Positions 22,640-34,880 of a stretch of DNA of 64,000 nt are shown here, piece by piece. The DNA is taken from assembly GCF_018294505.1 (NCBI RefSeq), contig NC_057813.1, forward strand, positions 320,501,191-320,565,190. The letters run 5' to 3'. The first letter of the stretch is position 1, and the number at the start of each line of letters is the position of its first letter. Source of the DNA: Triticum aestivum (taxonomy: Eukaryota > Streptophyta > Magnoliopsida > Poales > Poaceae). The notes below the pieces were generated by a model. It worked only from the letters and a program-made list of their open reading frames with translations. It was not told the origin of the DNA and searched no databases. The position numbers and the translations under genes were made by a program.

Positions 22640-23554
22640 ATCAGCCCGGTGCAGTTCATCTTGACACCCGATCCGAATTAAAATAGACCAACCGCATGTG
22701 TAACCATGACCGTCTCTTTTTGAGTGAGTCGAGAAGAGAACACAGTGGGGTTATGTGTGTAATAGATCTTGAGATGGGAATTTTTTATGTCCAGTTCTAG
22801 AGATCTTGACAACCAATCCGAATTAAATCCAGTCGGATGTTTGGGGTACTATAAGTGATCAAGGGGTGGTAACTCATATTACAAGGGGAAACTTTTCACA
22901 AAGTTCCATTACGATCGTGCGTAACCATGAATGTCTCTTTTTGAGTGAGTCGAGAAGTGAACACTGTGGGGTTATGTTTGACTCATAAGTAGTTCAGGAT
23001 CACTTCTTGATTATTACTAGTTTGCCAACGTTTGCGTAGTTTATCATCTTATGCTTGTACTCGTAAGTTAGCCACCATAGAATGCTTAGTGTTGTTGCAA
23101 CCTCACCACTTATCCAGTCCATACCCATTATGCTTTGTTAGTATTATTACCCATGGTGATGGCGTTGTTGAGTCCTCGTGGCTCACATATTACTACAACA
23201 ACAGTTGCAGGTACAGGTAATGTGATGATCTAACGTGAGAGCGATGCTTGCTTGTTTTCGAGTTGTTCTGCTTCTTCTTTGATCAGGGGATAGGTTGCTA
23301 GTCGGCAGCCTGGGCTAGCAGGGTGGATGTCGTTTGCCTTTTTCGTATGATTTCATCCATAGTCAGATGCCGCTCTTCTATATGATGTTTGATGTAAGCA
23401 TGTGGCATTTGTATGACTTTGTATGTATCCCAAGCTATTATGTAACGATACAATGTAATGACATCCACCTTGCAAAAGCGTCTTCAATATGCGGCTCTAA
23501 CCTTGGTGGGACCTTCGAGTTCCTCTCGGATAGTATCGCATATTGGGTGTGACA
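22640..23554 (+). repeat. Gypsy LTR remnant, plus strand
   Basis: Ends GGGTGTGACA at 23554 followed by AGTTG, as expected just before a TTGGTATCAGAGC-type primer site that is not preserved. A 55-bp segment (TGTCTCTTTTTGAGTGAGTC and its surroundings) occurs at about 22702-22757 and again at about 22922-22977, so the left part is internally duplicated or rearranged. No open frame. Confidence 0.6.
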
Positions 23555-23559
23555 AGTTG

Positions 23560-23732
23560 TAGAAACACTTGTCCTCGGTAGAAACGCGTGGAGTTGCTCT
23601 CCTAGCCTTGCGAATAAATTCGAAAATGGAGAATGTAATAGTGGATGTCCTCGGACAGTAAACGAAAATGGAGAATGTAACAGTGGATGTGATGACGCAA
23701 TGCCTTGGCAATAAATTCAAAATTTATACTTC
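23560..23732 (+). repeat. Short imperfect duplication before LINE ORF2
   Basis: GAAAATGGAGAATGTAA occurs twice (about 23622 and 23668). The phrase around GGTAGAAACGC occurs at about 23578 and 23740. The second occurrence leads directly into the LINE endonuclease frame. Confidence 0.65.
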
Positions 23733-24240
23733 TTGTCCACGGTAGAAACGCATGGAGGGGTTCTCCTAGACTGGGATGAGGCCACAGTTTCCTTGTCGCG
23801 CGCCCACTACACAAACAATACCCTGACCGTGCTTGTCAAGCCAATCGAAGGGAGGGAATGGTGGATCACCGGAGTCTATGGGCCCCAACTATACCAACAG
23901 AAAGTGGATTTCATGCAAGAGCTTGTCGAAATCAGAGACCTACACGCCGGACCATGGGTGTCCCTTGGTAATTTCAACCTACTTGCCAATCTGGAGGTTA
24001 AAAGTAACAGCCTCATCAATCGGAGGATGATGGCATGATTCTGGGTAAAACTAAACGTACTCGAGATCAAGGAGCTATACCTCAATGGTCGCCGATATAC
24101 GTGGTCAAATGAACGAGTGGAGGCAACACTTGAGAAAATCAACCATGTCTTTGGCTTAGCTTGCTGGGAGGATCTCTACCTGTCGTGCCAACTCATGGCC
24201 CTTGGATCCTCGATCTCGGACCATTGCCCCCCTACTGCTG
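23733..24240 (+). pseudogene. LINE endonuclease domain, decayed
   Basis: The open piece to 24038 includes WWITGVYGPQL and WVSLGNFNLL. The latter corresponds to the GDFN motif of AP-type endonucleases with Asp changed to Asn. After a stop and frameshift, RRYTWSNERVEATLEKI and SDHCPP (catalytic His block) follow up to about 24235. Confidence 0.72.
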
Positions 24241-25816
24241 GATGCTACGGCTAACCTTTGCATGGGACGATGCTTCAAGTTTGAAGCTTTCTGTCCTAAG
24301 CTCGACAAGTTCTCAGAGACAGTGGTTGCAGCATGGGCCTCGGTTCCCCAGAATGGCAACCCTTTCGTCATATTGGACAAGAAGCTACACGCAACAGCGA
24401 AGAGGCTCAAACAATGGAGTGACCGGCAGATCGGCAATATGAAGCTACAAATCACCATCGACATGGAGGTTATCTTAAGGCTCGACAAAGCAATGGACAT
24501 ACGAGCACTGTCACCCTCTAAGTGCAGCTTGTGGAAAGCCCTAAAGAAGAAGCTCATAGGTCTTTGATCTTTGGAGAGAACGATTGCACGACAACGTTCT
24601 AGAATTCTTGGGCTACGTGAAGGGGACACCAGCACCTCCTTCTTCTTCCAGCACGCGCACCATCGGCAAAGGAAAAACTTCATCACTACTATACGAAGGG
24701 GAGACACCATTGCTACCAGCCAAGAGGAAATCATGAACAAGGTGGATCACCATTTCACACAAATGCTTGGAGAGATGCAAGCTAGGGCACACACGCTTGA
24801 CCTAAATGCACTCCACCTTCCGTCACTTAACCTCAGCCACCTAGAGGAGCCATTCACAGAGGAGAAAATTGTGAAGTTCGTCAAGGGCATGCCGCTGGAC
24901 AAAGCGTTAGGGCCAAATGGTTTCACTGGCCAGTTCTTTGCTACTTGTTGGCACATTATCAAAGGAGATCTCATGAACACCTTCAACCACCTGTACAATG
25001 GGGACATGAGAGGATTACCCGTGATTAACAAAGCTATAGTAACATTACTGCCCAAGAAGAGCGGTGTGGTGGATATCCGAGACTTCAGGCCTGTGAGTCT
25101 AGTACATGGAGCGATAAAAATCTTTGACAAGGCGCTGGCCAAATTGGCTCACACCTGACTTGTCGTCCCTAGTTGGCAAACACCAGAGCTCCTTCGTCAA
25201 GGGGAGATCTATCCACGACAACTTCATGCTTGTGCAGTGCATAGCACGACGCCTGCATGCTCTTAAGGAGCCAGCAATAATGCTCAAACTAGACATCTCC
25301 AAGGCTTTCGACTCCGTACACTGGCCTTTCATCATAGAAGTAATGCAAACCATGGGTTTTGGCCCAAAGTGTATGGCATGGACATGTGGACTGCTATATA
25401 CATCCTCCACTAGGATCATGATCAATGGTACCCCGAGCCGGCCAATCTGCAACTGCAAAGGACTGAGGCAGGGTGCTCCTCTATCGCCAATGCTTTTCAT
25501 CCTTGTCATGGAACCACTATAGCAGATGTTTGAGCTTGCTACCTCGAGGGGAATCATGGCCCCTTTAGCACCGAGAGGAATGGAACACCGGCTATCGATG
25601 TTTGCGGATTACTTCATGATATTTATCAAACCAAATGACCAAGACATCCAAGCCTGCTCCTCAATTCTATGGGTCTTTGGTGAAGCTTCGGGACTGCATG
25701 TAAACATGCAAAAGAGCGCACCTTACCCGATCAGATGCCCGGCCAATACTTCGGACAGAGCACTCACCATCATCGGCTGTTGGACCGACTCCTTTCCATG
25801 CAAATACCTTGGCTAA
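24241..25816 (+). pseudogene. LINE reverse transcriptase, decayed
   Basis: Pre-RT region 24202-24567, then RT pieces 24571-25158, 25124-25522 and 25526-25816. Visible blocks are LLPKKSGVVDIRDFRPVSLV, LDISKAFDSVHW (first catalytic Asp present), GLRQGAPLSPMLFIL and SMFADYFMIF. The last is the FADD active-site box with the second Asp changed to Tyr (codon 25610-25612). Stops at about 25158 and 25520 and at least one frameshift interrupt the frame. Confidence 0.82.
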
Positions 25817-27244
25817 CCCCTCACCATTCAAAAACAATCGGCTGCCCAACTATCGGGACTAGTGGACCAGCTCGCGGCTGGCCTACCAAAGTGGAAGACT
25901 GCATCCATGCCAAAGAGCAGATGAGTCCTCATCATCAAATCAGTGCTATGCTCCATTCCACTCCATGTGATTCTAACACTAGACATTCATCAAAAGAAGA
26001 TTTGTGCAATGAACGAAATATTCCGCGGTTTCCTTTGGAGCGCCAAGGACAAGGCAAATGCTGGACAGTGCTCTATAGCTTGGGACTGAGTGTGCACACC
26101 GATATGGGCAGGAGGCCTCGGCGAACCTCGGTTGGCTCAACACATCCATGCAAACCAAGTGGGCATGGCTGCAGCGATCAGACCGTGCCAGACCATTGGC
26201 CGAGTTCAACATGAGAATACCAAAGGAGTCGCTCCAACTATAACAAGCTGTCGCAGTCGCTAAAGTGGGAAATGGAAAGGACACTTTCTTCTGGGAAAAC
26301 AGATGGCTACATGGGCAACGAGTACAAGAGATTTGGCCCAAACCTATATGGTAGAGTGCACAAAAAGATTCTCAATGCACGGACCATTCACCAGGCATTC
26401 CATGAGGGGGGATAGGTGCGTGACATTGGACCCGAACTCACATCGGACCTACTACAAGAATATTTAGCCCTATGGATCACCGCCGCCAGGGAAGCGGTAC
26501 ACGATGACCTACAGGACTCGATCTCCTGGGCCTGGGAGGCAAATGGTTGCCTCTCAACCAGATCTGCATACACGGCCAAGTTCTAGAGACGAGAAGTGGA
26601 ACCAACGACAGTGTTTACGTGGAAATCCATGGCCCCCATGCGGTGCCGCTTCTTCACCTGGCTAGCACTACGGAACAGGTGCCGGATGTCAGATTGACTG
26701 GCTCGCTGAGGCCTGGACCATCAAGAGGCATGCCTCCGCTGCAACCAGGAGGAAGAAATAATTAACAACCTACTTCTTGGTTCTGTGATTACCCGACAGG
26801 TATGGACGACCGTCTGCCAGGCCTTGGGCAAGCAAGATTGGATCCCCTCGATGACGGATGGACTTCAGGAATGGTGCCAAAGCAAGACGGGCACCGGTCA
26901 TGCTGGAAAGGATGTCCGAGCTATTCTCATCCTCGTCATGTGGGAAGTATGGAAGCACCACAATGCAATTGTTTTCGATGGGATATCACCATATGTAGAC
27001 CATGTAATCGGTAGGATAGTTGATGAGGGACGAGCCTAGAAGCAAGCAGGTCTCATCAAAGGGGATGTAGCCTCCTTGCTTGGAGCGCTCACAACGCGGG
27101 CGGGTGCAAGAAATTAGCTAGCAAACCATTGCCCCGTAGAGTGTAGTTCGGTCCATGTAATTTGAGCATGCAACACCAATGTGGAGGGGCTCTTTACCCC
27201 ACTCCTTCTTTAATGCATAATACGCACTCTTGTGCGTATTTGGG
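25817..27244 (+). pseudogene. LINE C-terminal region, heavily decayed
   Basis: No long frame until 26785-27039, which contains WEVWKHHNAIVFDG, the typical end of plant LINE ORF2 proteins after the zinc-binding RT domain. The 3' untranslated part (27040-27244) leads to an A-run. Confidence 0.65.
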
Positions 27245-27526
27245 AAAAAAGGTAATAGATGGTGTCTAGATGATGAACTCCTCGCTCTTGTGCTTTAAAT
27301 GATAGTCTCCCCAACACTTAACTCTCTCTCTCTCACACACATATTTGGCTATGGTGGAAGAGGGACTTGAGTGGAACGGGAAAGGCTAGAAACCAAGGTT
27401 CAAATGGTTTGAATGGAATCTCTTGATTTCAACACATGAGTAGGTGATTCACTCTCAAAAAATGAATGGTGGAAGTGTAGGCACGTTCTGATGGCTCTCC
27501 TCAATGAGGAAGAAGGGGTGGAGGGG

Positions 27527-27534
27527 TATATATA
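27527..27534 (-). promoter_or_regulatory. TATA-like box in G6 LTR
   Basis: TATATATA just downstream, in minus-strand direction, of the motif array and upstream of the presumed transcription start. Confidence 0.5.
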
Positions 27535-27577
27535 GCGTCCACACAAAATCCAACCATTACACACTTTTGAGTCATCT

Positions 27578-27786
27578 CGGTGGCACCGATTAGGAAACTC
27601 GGTGGCATCGATCTGTTCAAAAATATGAATGTTAAGAATCTCGGTGGGACCGATGTGCTAGGGCTTAGGAAAGCTTCATATCGGTGGCACCGATTGCGTC
27701 AACTGGGTGAGACCGAAGTGAATGCAATAAATCACAGTGCGCTGGCAAGGCCATCTCAGTGGGACCGAGATCCGTAGGTGCGACCG
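27578..27786. repeat. Array of seven CGGTGG.ACCG-like near-palindromes
   Basis: 11-bp motifs start at 27578, 27600, 27642, 27682, 27705, 27757 and 27776. The best copies read CGGTGGCACCG, an imperfect palindrome. They lie upstream of the TATA-like box of the minus-strand LTR, in its U3 part. Confidence 0.75.
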
Positions 27787-28209
27787 AACTGTTAGGGTTT
27801 CTGGTAGTGGCTATGTCAAATGAACTCGGTGGCTCCAGGTAGAAAGAATCAGTGGAGCCAAGTTTGGAGTTAGGGTTTTGACATATTTGGATGGAGAAAG
27901 TGGCTAAGGGTTTTGGAGCAATATCACTAAGCACTTTGAGAAAGTGTACCATTAAGAAATACCTCATCCCCTTTCAATAGTACTGGCTTTCCCACGGACT
28001 CAATGTGATCTTGGATCACTTAAATAGAAATGAAGAGTCTTGAGCTTTTGCCAATCTTTGTCCTTAGCATTTTGAGGGTTCCACATCTCTAGTCCATGCC
28101 ATGCCAATCAATGAACATCGTGAAATATTTATCTTGAATGGATATTAGTTCAATGAACTATATGTCATTACAAATTACCAGAACTACCCGGGGATTAGTT
28201 GCACTCTCA

Positions 28210-28845
28210 ATCTTCCCCGTTTTGGTAATTGATGACAACCTATAGATCAAAGCTTCGACAAATGATTAAATGAATGAAATACATCGCCGCGTTGAGAAGT
28301 ATGTGATAAGCAAGAGCTCCCCCCTAAATTTGTGCATTATTAAAAAATTGCATTTGAATGCAGATGCATAATCGATTAGGATCATGGGTCACTCTTCCAT
28401 GTCACATACATATTGGTGGAGTGCACAAAGTGATATGAGTTAAATAACATGCACGCATCACCAAAGACATGAGTGAATGATCATACACAAGTAATTTTAG
28501 GGATAAGAATTAAGCACACATTAAGCATAGTATGATCAACCACACAACCAAACATAGTATCTCACAAGCATCAAACGATCAAGTAGCACGGATCAAACTA
28601 ACATAGTAGCAAGAACTCAATAAAACCAAAGAGCAAAAGTCAAGACACCCTCTCTCTCGGACCCTAATGATCTATACAATTTCTCCCCCTTTGGGAACAC
28701 GTACCAAAAAGCTCGGAAAGGTATAGAGCTATGTGGCTCTCTAGGCAAGATCCTTTGGAGCTCTTGTAGGGGTCTTCTAGCTTGTGGCTCTGGTATGCGT
28801 AGATGGCGTGGAGAAAAGTGCATCTGCAAGTGCCTCTAAAGATGT
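28210..28845 (-). other. G6 3' untranslated internal region
   Basis: No coding region. It includes the purine-rich strand sequences at 28210-28222 (next to the LTR) and 28682-28698 (minus-strand TTCCCAAAGGGGGAGAA); the former is the better polypurine-tract candidate. Confidence 0.5.
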
Positions 28846-29500
28846 CTAATGGACCAGTGGAGTAGACACTAGAGGTGGCACTGGAGCAGTAGCGACAGTT
28901 GCAGAGTGAGTAGGTCTTGTGTCTGCAACTACAACAGCTGAATATATGGGTGCCCTGGGTACAATATGGAACATTTGAGTGGTAGGTCTCTCATCTCCAC
29001 TGTCCTCGGCATCAATCCTGCTTTCCTTAACATCTTCCTGCAGCTTCTCCACAACTGTCTGAACCTTGGTGATCTTCACATCAAGATTATGAATCTTCGT
29101 CTCGAAAACCCACTCTAGACTGTCCTAGTTCTTGGAGATGTTCGCGAGACTCCTCTCAATCCTCAGGGTGGCCTCTAGCAGATATGTCATCTAATCATTC
29201 TTGGACTCGAGGTTTCCAATGGGTGCATTGGGACTTGCAGCTTCCTGAGCTACTTTAGCTGCTGCGGCTGCCTGGGCCTCCTCTTGAGCCTCAACTGATG
29301 TGGGTGTGAGGGATCCATCACCACCACATTATCCTAGAACTCTGGATGTAGAGGAATGTCCTCACAGTCTAGTAGATATGTGTCTGTACCAACCTTTGAG
29401 TTGCTAAGCATCTGGAATGTCTGGAGCATATTCACAAGACCTCTTCTAGTCAGCAGCTGTCCTCTTGACCGGCTCAAATGTTAAACTCGGAACTTTGAAC
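28846..29500 (-). pseudogene. G6 gag-like protein, C-terminal remnant
   Basis: The minus-strand frame 29079-28846 encodes KVQTVVEKLQEDVKESR, a coiled-coil-like segment, followed by a Pro/Val/Thr-rich tail. Further pieces up to 29500 (such as VGTDTYLLDCEDIPL around 29390-29340) are interrupted by stops. It appears to be the C-terminal half of the same protein whose N-terminal half is at 34881-35586. The middle is lost. Confidence 0.6.
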
Positions 29501-31165
29501 TGATGGAAATATACCCTAAAGGCAATAATAATGTTTTTATTATTATTATATTTCCTTATTCATGATAAAGGTTTATTATTCATGCTAGAATTGTGTTGAT
29601 CGGAAACATAAATACATGTGTGGATACATAAACAAATGCCGTGTCCCTAGTAAGCCTCTACTAGACTAGCTCATTGATCAAAGATGGTTAAGGTTTCCTA
29701 ACCATAGACATGTGTTGTCACTTGATAAAGGGATCACATCATTAGGAGAATGATGTGATGGACAAGGCCCATCCGTTAGCTTAGCATATGATCGTTCAGT
29801 TTATTGCTATTGCTTTCTTAATGTTAAATACATATTCCTTCAACTATGAGATCATGCAACTCCCAGATACCGGAGGAATAACTTGTGTGCTATGAAACGT
29901 CACAACGTAACTGGGTGAGCATAAAGATGCTCTACAGGTATCTCTGAATGTGTCTATTGAGTTGGCATGGATCGAGATTAGGATTTGTAACTCCATGTAT
30001 GGGAGAGGTGTCTTTGGGCCCTATCGGTAATACAACATCACAAGTAGCTTGCAAGCAAAGTGACTAAGGAGTTAGTTATGAGATGATGTATTACAAAACG
30101 TGTAAAGAGACTCGCCGGTAATGAGATTGAACTAGGTATGAAGATATCGACGATCGAATCTCGGGCAAGTAACAAACCGACAAACAAAAGGGAATTATGT
30201 ATGTTATCATAAAGGTTCGACCATTTAAGATCTTCATAGAATATGTAGGAACCAATATGGGCATCCAGGTCCCGCTATTGGTTATTGATCGAAGAGGCGT
30301 CTTGGTCATGTCTACATCATTCTCGAACCTATAGGGTCCGCATGATTAACGTTCGTTGATGATATAGTATTATATGAGTTATGTATGTTGGTGACCGAAT
30401 GTTGTTCGGAGTCCCACATGAGATCACGGACATGAAGAGGAGCTCTGGAATGATCCGGGGGTAAAGATTGATATATAGGATGATATGGTTAGGCCAAGGG
30501 GTAAGCCCATGGGGCTTTAGCTCGGTGCAAAAGGATGTTTTGCATAGGTCGGGGACCAAACACCGGAGACCCATAGCGTCTGGTCCTGGACCAAACGCCG
30601 AGGCCCATGGCATCAAGGACAGATGCCAAGGAATGTGGTGTCTGGTCCTGGAAGTCTAAGAAGGACTCTTCCTTGTGGGAAAACCAACTTTGAGGAGGCT
30701 CTTTCTCCATGTTTCCACCCCATGGCTCAACATATAAGTAGAGGGGTATGGATAGCACCCAGAATAGCAAGACGTGTGCCGGCAACCCTACCCCCCTCTA
30801 GTTTATCCTCCGTCATAGTTTCAGTTGTGCTTGGTGAAGCCCTGCGGAAATTGTTCTTCACCATCACCGTCACCATGCCATCGTGCTGCCGGAACTCATC
30901 TACTACTTAGCCTCTATTGCTAGATCGAGAAGGCAAGGACGTCATCAAGTAGAACATGTGCTGAACGCGCAGGTGTCGTACATTTGGTACTTGATCAGGA
31001 CAGATCGTGAAGGTGTACGACTACATCAACTGCGTTGATAACACTTCCGCTTAGGGATCCTCATGGGTATGAAGATGCTCTCCCCCTCTCGTAGCTATGC
31101 ATCTCCATGGATAGATCTTGCGTGTGCGTATAAAGTTTTTGTTTTCCATGTAATGTTCACCAACA
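29501..31165 (+). repeat. Angela-type 5' LTR (about 1,665 bp)
   Basis: Starts TGATGGAAATATACCC (the group typically starts TGTTGGAAATATGCCC) and ends ...CAACA before the degenerate primer site. A TATA-like box is at 30471-30478. Confidence 0.85.
30471..30478 (+). promoter_or_regulatory. TATA-like box in Angela LTR
   Basis: ATATATAG in the position where this LTR group carries its promoter. Confidence 0.6.
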
Positions 31166-32390
31166 GTGGCGTCCGAGCCAGGTCTATGCGTAGATGATGT
31201 GCATGAGTATAATACAAAGGAGTTGTGGGCGGTGATGTTCATACTTCTCACCACCAACGTCTTATTTTGATTCGCCGGTATTGTGTGATGAAGCGGCCTG
31301 GACCAACACTACATGTCCACGTACATGAGACAGGTTCCAACGACTAATGCAACTTGTTTTGTAGAAAGGTGGCTGGCGGGTCTCTATTTCTCTCACTTTT
31401 GTTGAATCGAATTTGACTGCAGCCGGTCGTTGAAGAAGGTTAAAACAACAAACTTGATAAATAACCATTGTGGTTTTTGCGTATTTAAGAATGGTTCTTG
31501 CTAGAAGCCCATAGTAGCCATGTAAAACTTGCAACAACAAAGTAGAGGGCGTCTAACTTGTTTTTGCAGGGCATGTTGTGATGTGATACGGTCAAGACAT
31601 GATGTGATATACGTTGTTGTATGAGATGATTATGTTTATCAACTGGCAGGATCCTTAGGGTTGTCTGTTAATTATTGTATGAAGTGCAAGCACCATGTAA
31701 TTGCTTTACTTTATAATTATGCATTAGCAACAGTTATAGACGCAATAGTTGGCGATATCACCCCGCCGCAGCAATGGAGATCAAGGTGTTGAGACAGTGA
31801 CGATGGAGATCATGACGAGGCTTTGGAGATGGAGATCAAAAGCACAAGATGATGATGGCCATATCATGTCACATATTTTGACTGTATGTGATATTTATCC
31901 TTTATGCATCTTATTTTGCTTAGAACAGCGGTAGCATTATAAGATGACCCCATCACTGAATTTCAAGATAAAGTGTTCTCCCTGAGTATGCACCGTTGCC
32001 AAAGTTCATCGTGTCGAAGCACCTCATGATGATCGGGTGTGATAGACTCTACGTTCATATACAACGGGTGTAAGATAGTTTTGCACATGTAGAATACTTA
32101 GGTTAAACGTGACGAGTCTAGCACGTGCAAACATGGTCACGGAACACTGGACACCGAAAGGTCGAACGTAAGTCATATAGTAGATATGATCAACATAGAG
32201 ATGTTCACCATTGATGAGTACCCCATCTCACGTGATGATCGGACCCGGGTTAGTTGATTTGGATCATGTATCTCTTAGATAACTTGAGGGATGTTTATTT
32301 AAGTGGGATTTCATTAATATTTTGATTAATTGAACTTAATTTATCATGAACTTAGTCTTAATAGTTTTTCATATCTATGTTGTAGATCAA
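31166..32390 (+). other. Angela leader with degenerate primer-binding site
   Basis: Begins GTGGCGTCCGAGCC, a mutated form of the TGGTATCAGAGCC initiator-Met tRNA site usual in this group. The 1.2-kb leader has no open frame of note, which is normal for the family. Confidence 0.7.
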
Positions 32391-33317
32391 TGGCCCGTGC
32401 TACCGTTCCCCTAAATTTTAATGCGTTCCTAGAGAAAGCTAAGTTGAGAGATGATGGTAGCAACTACATGGACTGGGTCCATAACTTGAGGATTATCCTC
32501 ATTGATGCACAAAATAATTATGTCCTTGATGCACCGCTGAATGACAGACCTACTACAGGAGCTACTGCAGATGTTATGAATGTGTGGAAGACTCGATCTG
32601 ATGACTACTCAAGAGTTTAGTGTGCCATGCTTTACGGCTTAGAACCGTTTTGAACGTCACAGAGCATATGAGATGTTCCAAGAGATGAAATTAATATTTC
32701 AAGCTAATGCCCGGGTTGAGAGATATGAAGTCTCCAACAAGTTCTATAGCTGCAAGATGGAGGAGAATAGTTCTATCAGTGAACACATACTCAAAATGTC
32801 TGGGTATCATAACCACTTGACTCTGCTGAGAATTAATCTTCCAGTTGAGAGTGTTATTGACAGATTTCTTCAATCACTGCCACCAAGCTACAAAGGCTTC
32901 GTGGTGAACTATATTATGAAAGGGATGATGAAAGTGATTCCTGAGCTCTTCGCAATGCTTAAAGCCACGGAGGTAGAAAACAAGAAGGAGCATCAACTAT
33001 TGATGGTTAACAAGACCACTAGTTTTAGGAAAAGGGGCAAGGTAAAGAAAGGGAACTTCAAGAAGAATGACCAGCAAATTTCCACTCCCATGAAGAAGCC
33101 CAAAGCCGGATCCAATCCTAAAACTGAGTGCTTCTACTGCAAAGGGAATGGTCACTGGAAGCAGAACTGCCCCAAATACTTGGAGGATAAGAAGGATGGA
33201 AAAATGAACAAAGGTATATTTGATATACATGTTATTGATGTGTACCTTACTAATGCTCATTGTAGCGCTTGGGTATTTGATACTAGTTCCGTTGCTCATA
33301 TTTGCAACTCGAAATAG
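32391..33317 (+). pseudogene. Angela gag with zinc knuckle and protease start, broken
   Basis: The ATG at 32391 opens MARATVPLNFNAFLEKAKL. A stop follows at 32618-32620, and a small deletion around 32650 throws the next part (from 32673) into another frame. The second part carries a UBN2-like gag region, a CCHC knuckle (33129-33170, CFYCKGNGHWKQNC) and the protease start WVFDTSSVAHICNS. The protease catalytic DTG reads DTS at 33279-33287. Confidence 0.85.
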
Positions 33318-34880
33318 GAGCTACGGAATAAATGAAGATTAGCTAAGGATGAGGTGATGATGCGCGCCAGGAATGTTCCAAGGTCGATGTGATCACCGTC
33401 GGCACGCTACATCTACCCTCGAGATTAGTTTTAGACCTCAATAATTGTTATTTGGTGCCAGTGTTGAGCATGAATATCTAGATCTTGTTTATTGCGAGAC
33501 GGATATTCATTTAAATCAGAGAATAATGGTTGTTATATTTATATGAGTAATATATTTTATGGTCATGCACCCTTGATGAATGGTCTATTCTTGTTGAATC
33601 TTGATCGTAGTGATACACATATTCATAATATTGATGCCAAAAGATGCAAAGTTGATAATGATAGTGAAAAATATTTGTGGCATTATTGTTTAGGTCATAT
33701 TGGTGTAAAGCACGTGAAGAAACTCCATGAGGATGGACTTTTGTAATCACTTGATTACGAATCAGTCGATACTTGTGAACCATGCCTCATAGGCAAGATG
33801 ACTAAAACTCCATTCTCCGGAATAATGGAGCAAGCTAATGACTTATTGGAAATAATACATACCAATGTATGCAGTCCGATGAGTGTTGAGGCACGGGGCG
33901 GCTATCGTTATTTTCTGACCTTCACTAATGATCCATATATACTTGATGAAACACAAGTCTGAAACATTTGAAAAGTTCAAGGAATTTCAGAGTGAAGTAG
34001 AGAATCAACGTAACAAGAGAACTAAAGTTTCTAGGATCTGACCATGGAGGCGAATATTTGAGTTATGAGTTTGGCCTTCATTTAAAATAATGTGGAATTG
34101 TTTGACAACTCATGCCACCTGGAACACCAAAGCGTAATGGTGCGTCCGAACATCATAACCATACTTTATTAGACATGGTTCATTCTATAATGTCTCTTAC
34201 CGATTTCCCACTATGGTTTTGGGGTTATGCATCAGAGACAGACGCATTCACGTTAAACAGGGCACCGTCTAAATTCGTTGAGACGCCACCGTATGAACTA
34301 TGGTTTGGCAAGAAACCTAAGTTGTCGTTCCTTAGTGTTTGGGGATGCGACACTTATGTCAAAAGGATTTAGCCTGATAAGCTCAAACCCAAATCGGAGA
34401 AGTGTGTCTTCATAGGATACCCTAAGGGAACTATTGTGTACACCTTCTACCACACATCGGAAAGCATGATCATTGTTGCCAAGAATGGGTCCTTTCTAGA
34501 GAAGGGTGAGTGGGAGGAAAGTAGAACTTGATTAGGTAATTGTACCTTCTCTTGAATTAGAAAGTAGCACATTAGAGAAAACCGTTCCCGTGATTCCTAC
34601 ACCATTTGGAGAGGAAGCTAATGATGATGATCATGAAACTTTGAATCAAGTTACTACTGGACCTCGTAGGTCAACCAGAGCATGTTCCGCACCAGAGTGG
34701 TGCGGTGATCCTGTCCTATAAGTCATGTTATTAGATCACGGCGAACCTATGAACTATGAAGAAGCTATGATGAGCCCAGATTCCGATAAATGGCTTGAGG
34801 CCATGAAATCTGAGATAGGATCCATGTATGAGAACAAAGTATGGACTTTGGTGGACTTTCCCTATGATCGGCAAGCCATG
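33318..34880 (+). pseudogene. Angela integrase and RT start, broken and truncated
   Basis: The pre-integrase domain (33492-33746) contains YLWHYCLGHIGVKHVKKLH. The integrase core is in several frames: the first catalytic Asp block reads HTNVC (Asp changed to Asn), the second lies in a frameshifted segment, and the Glu region KRNGASEHHN is present (34112 onward). RT begins at 34725 with NYEEAMMSPDSDKWLEAMKSE and ends at about 34880 where G6 sequence starts. Confidence 0.82.

Larger units (their letters stand above)
23555..27250 (+). mobile_element. Decayed plant LINE (non-LTR retrotransposon)
   Basis: Holds the order endonuclease, reverse transcriptase, C-terminal zinc-binding/RNase-like tail, ending in a short A-run at about 27245-27250. 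The A-run abuts the LTR of G6. A recognisable ORF1 upstream on the same strand is missing. Many stops and frameshifts show it is old. I could not find a matching target duplication at its 5' side. Confidence 0.78.
27251..28209 (-). repeat. G6 3' LTR, truncated by the LINE
   Basis: Begins TGAGAGTGCAAC on the minus strand just after a purine-rich stretch (28210-28222). It contains an array of CGGTGG.ACCG motifs (27578-27786) and a TATATATA box (27527-27534). The downstream part of the LTR is missing. Confidence 0.65.
27251..29500 (-). mobile_element. G6: 3' part of a gypsy-like element, split by Angela insertion
   Basis: On the minus strand: gag-like C-terminal coding remnants (29500-28846), untranslated sequence with purine-rich tracts, then a 3' LTR start at 28209 that is cut by the LINE at about 27251. 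Its gag N-terminal part reappears at 35586-34881 beyond the Angela copy. No pol domain is seen, so it may be non-autonomous. Confidence 0.65.
29501..34880 (+). mobile_element. Copia element of the Angela/WIS/BARE group, 3' truncated
   Basis: A 5' LTR (29501-31165), degenerate primer-binding site, long leader, gag, protease, integrase and the first codons of RT, ending at about 34880. LTR and internal sequence strongly resemble the Triticeae Angela group. The downstream RT/RNase H and 3' LTR are missing. The truncated end joins directly to an interior position of the G6 gag gene, so a deletion removed the 3' part of Angela together with part of G6. Confidence 0.88.

Noticed and set aside
21053..27250. 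A single twin-primed LINE with an inverted 5' segment (minus ORF1, plus ORF2)
   Set aside because: An unrelated LTR remnant (22640-23554) lies between the two parts, the left border abuts LTR scraps, and no matching target duplication was found.
27578..27786. CRISPR or tandem satellite reading of the CGGTGG.ACCG motifs
   Set aside because: The motifs are 11 bp, degenerate and irregularly spaced in an LTR; they fit neither.
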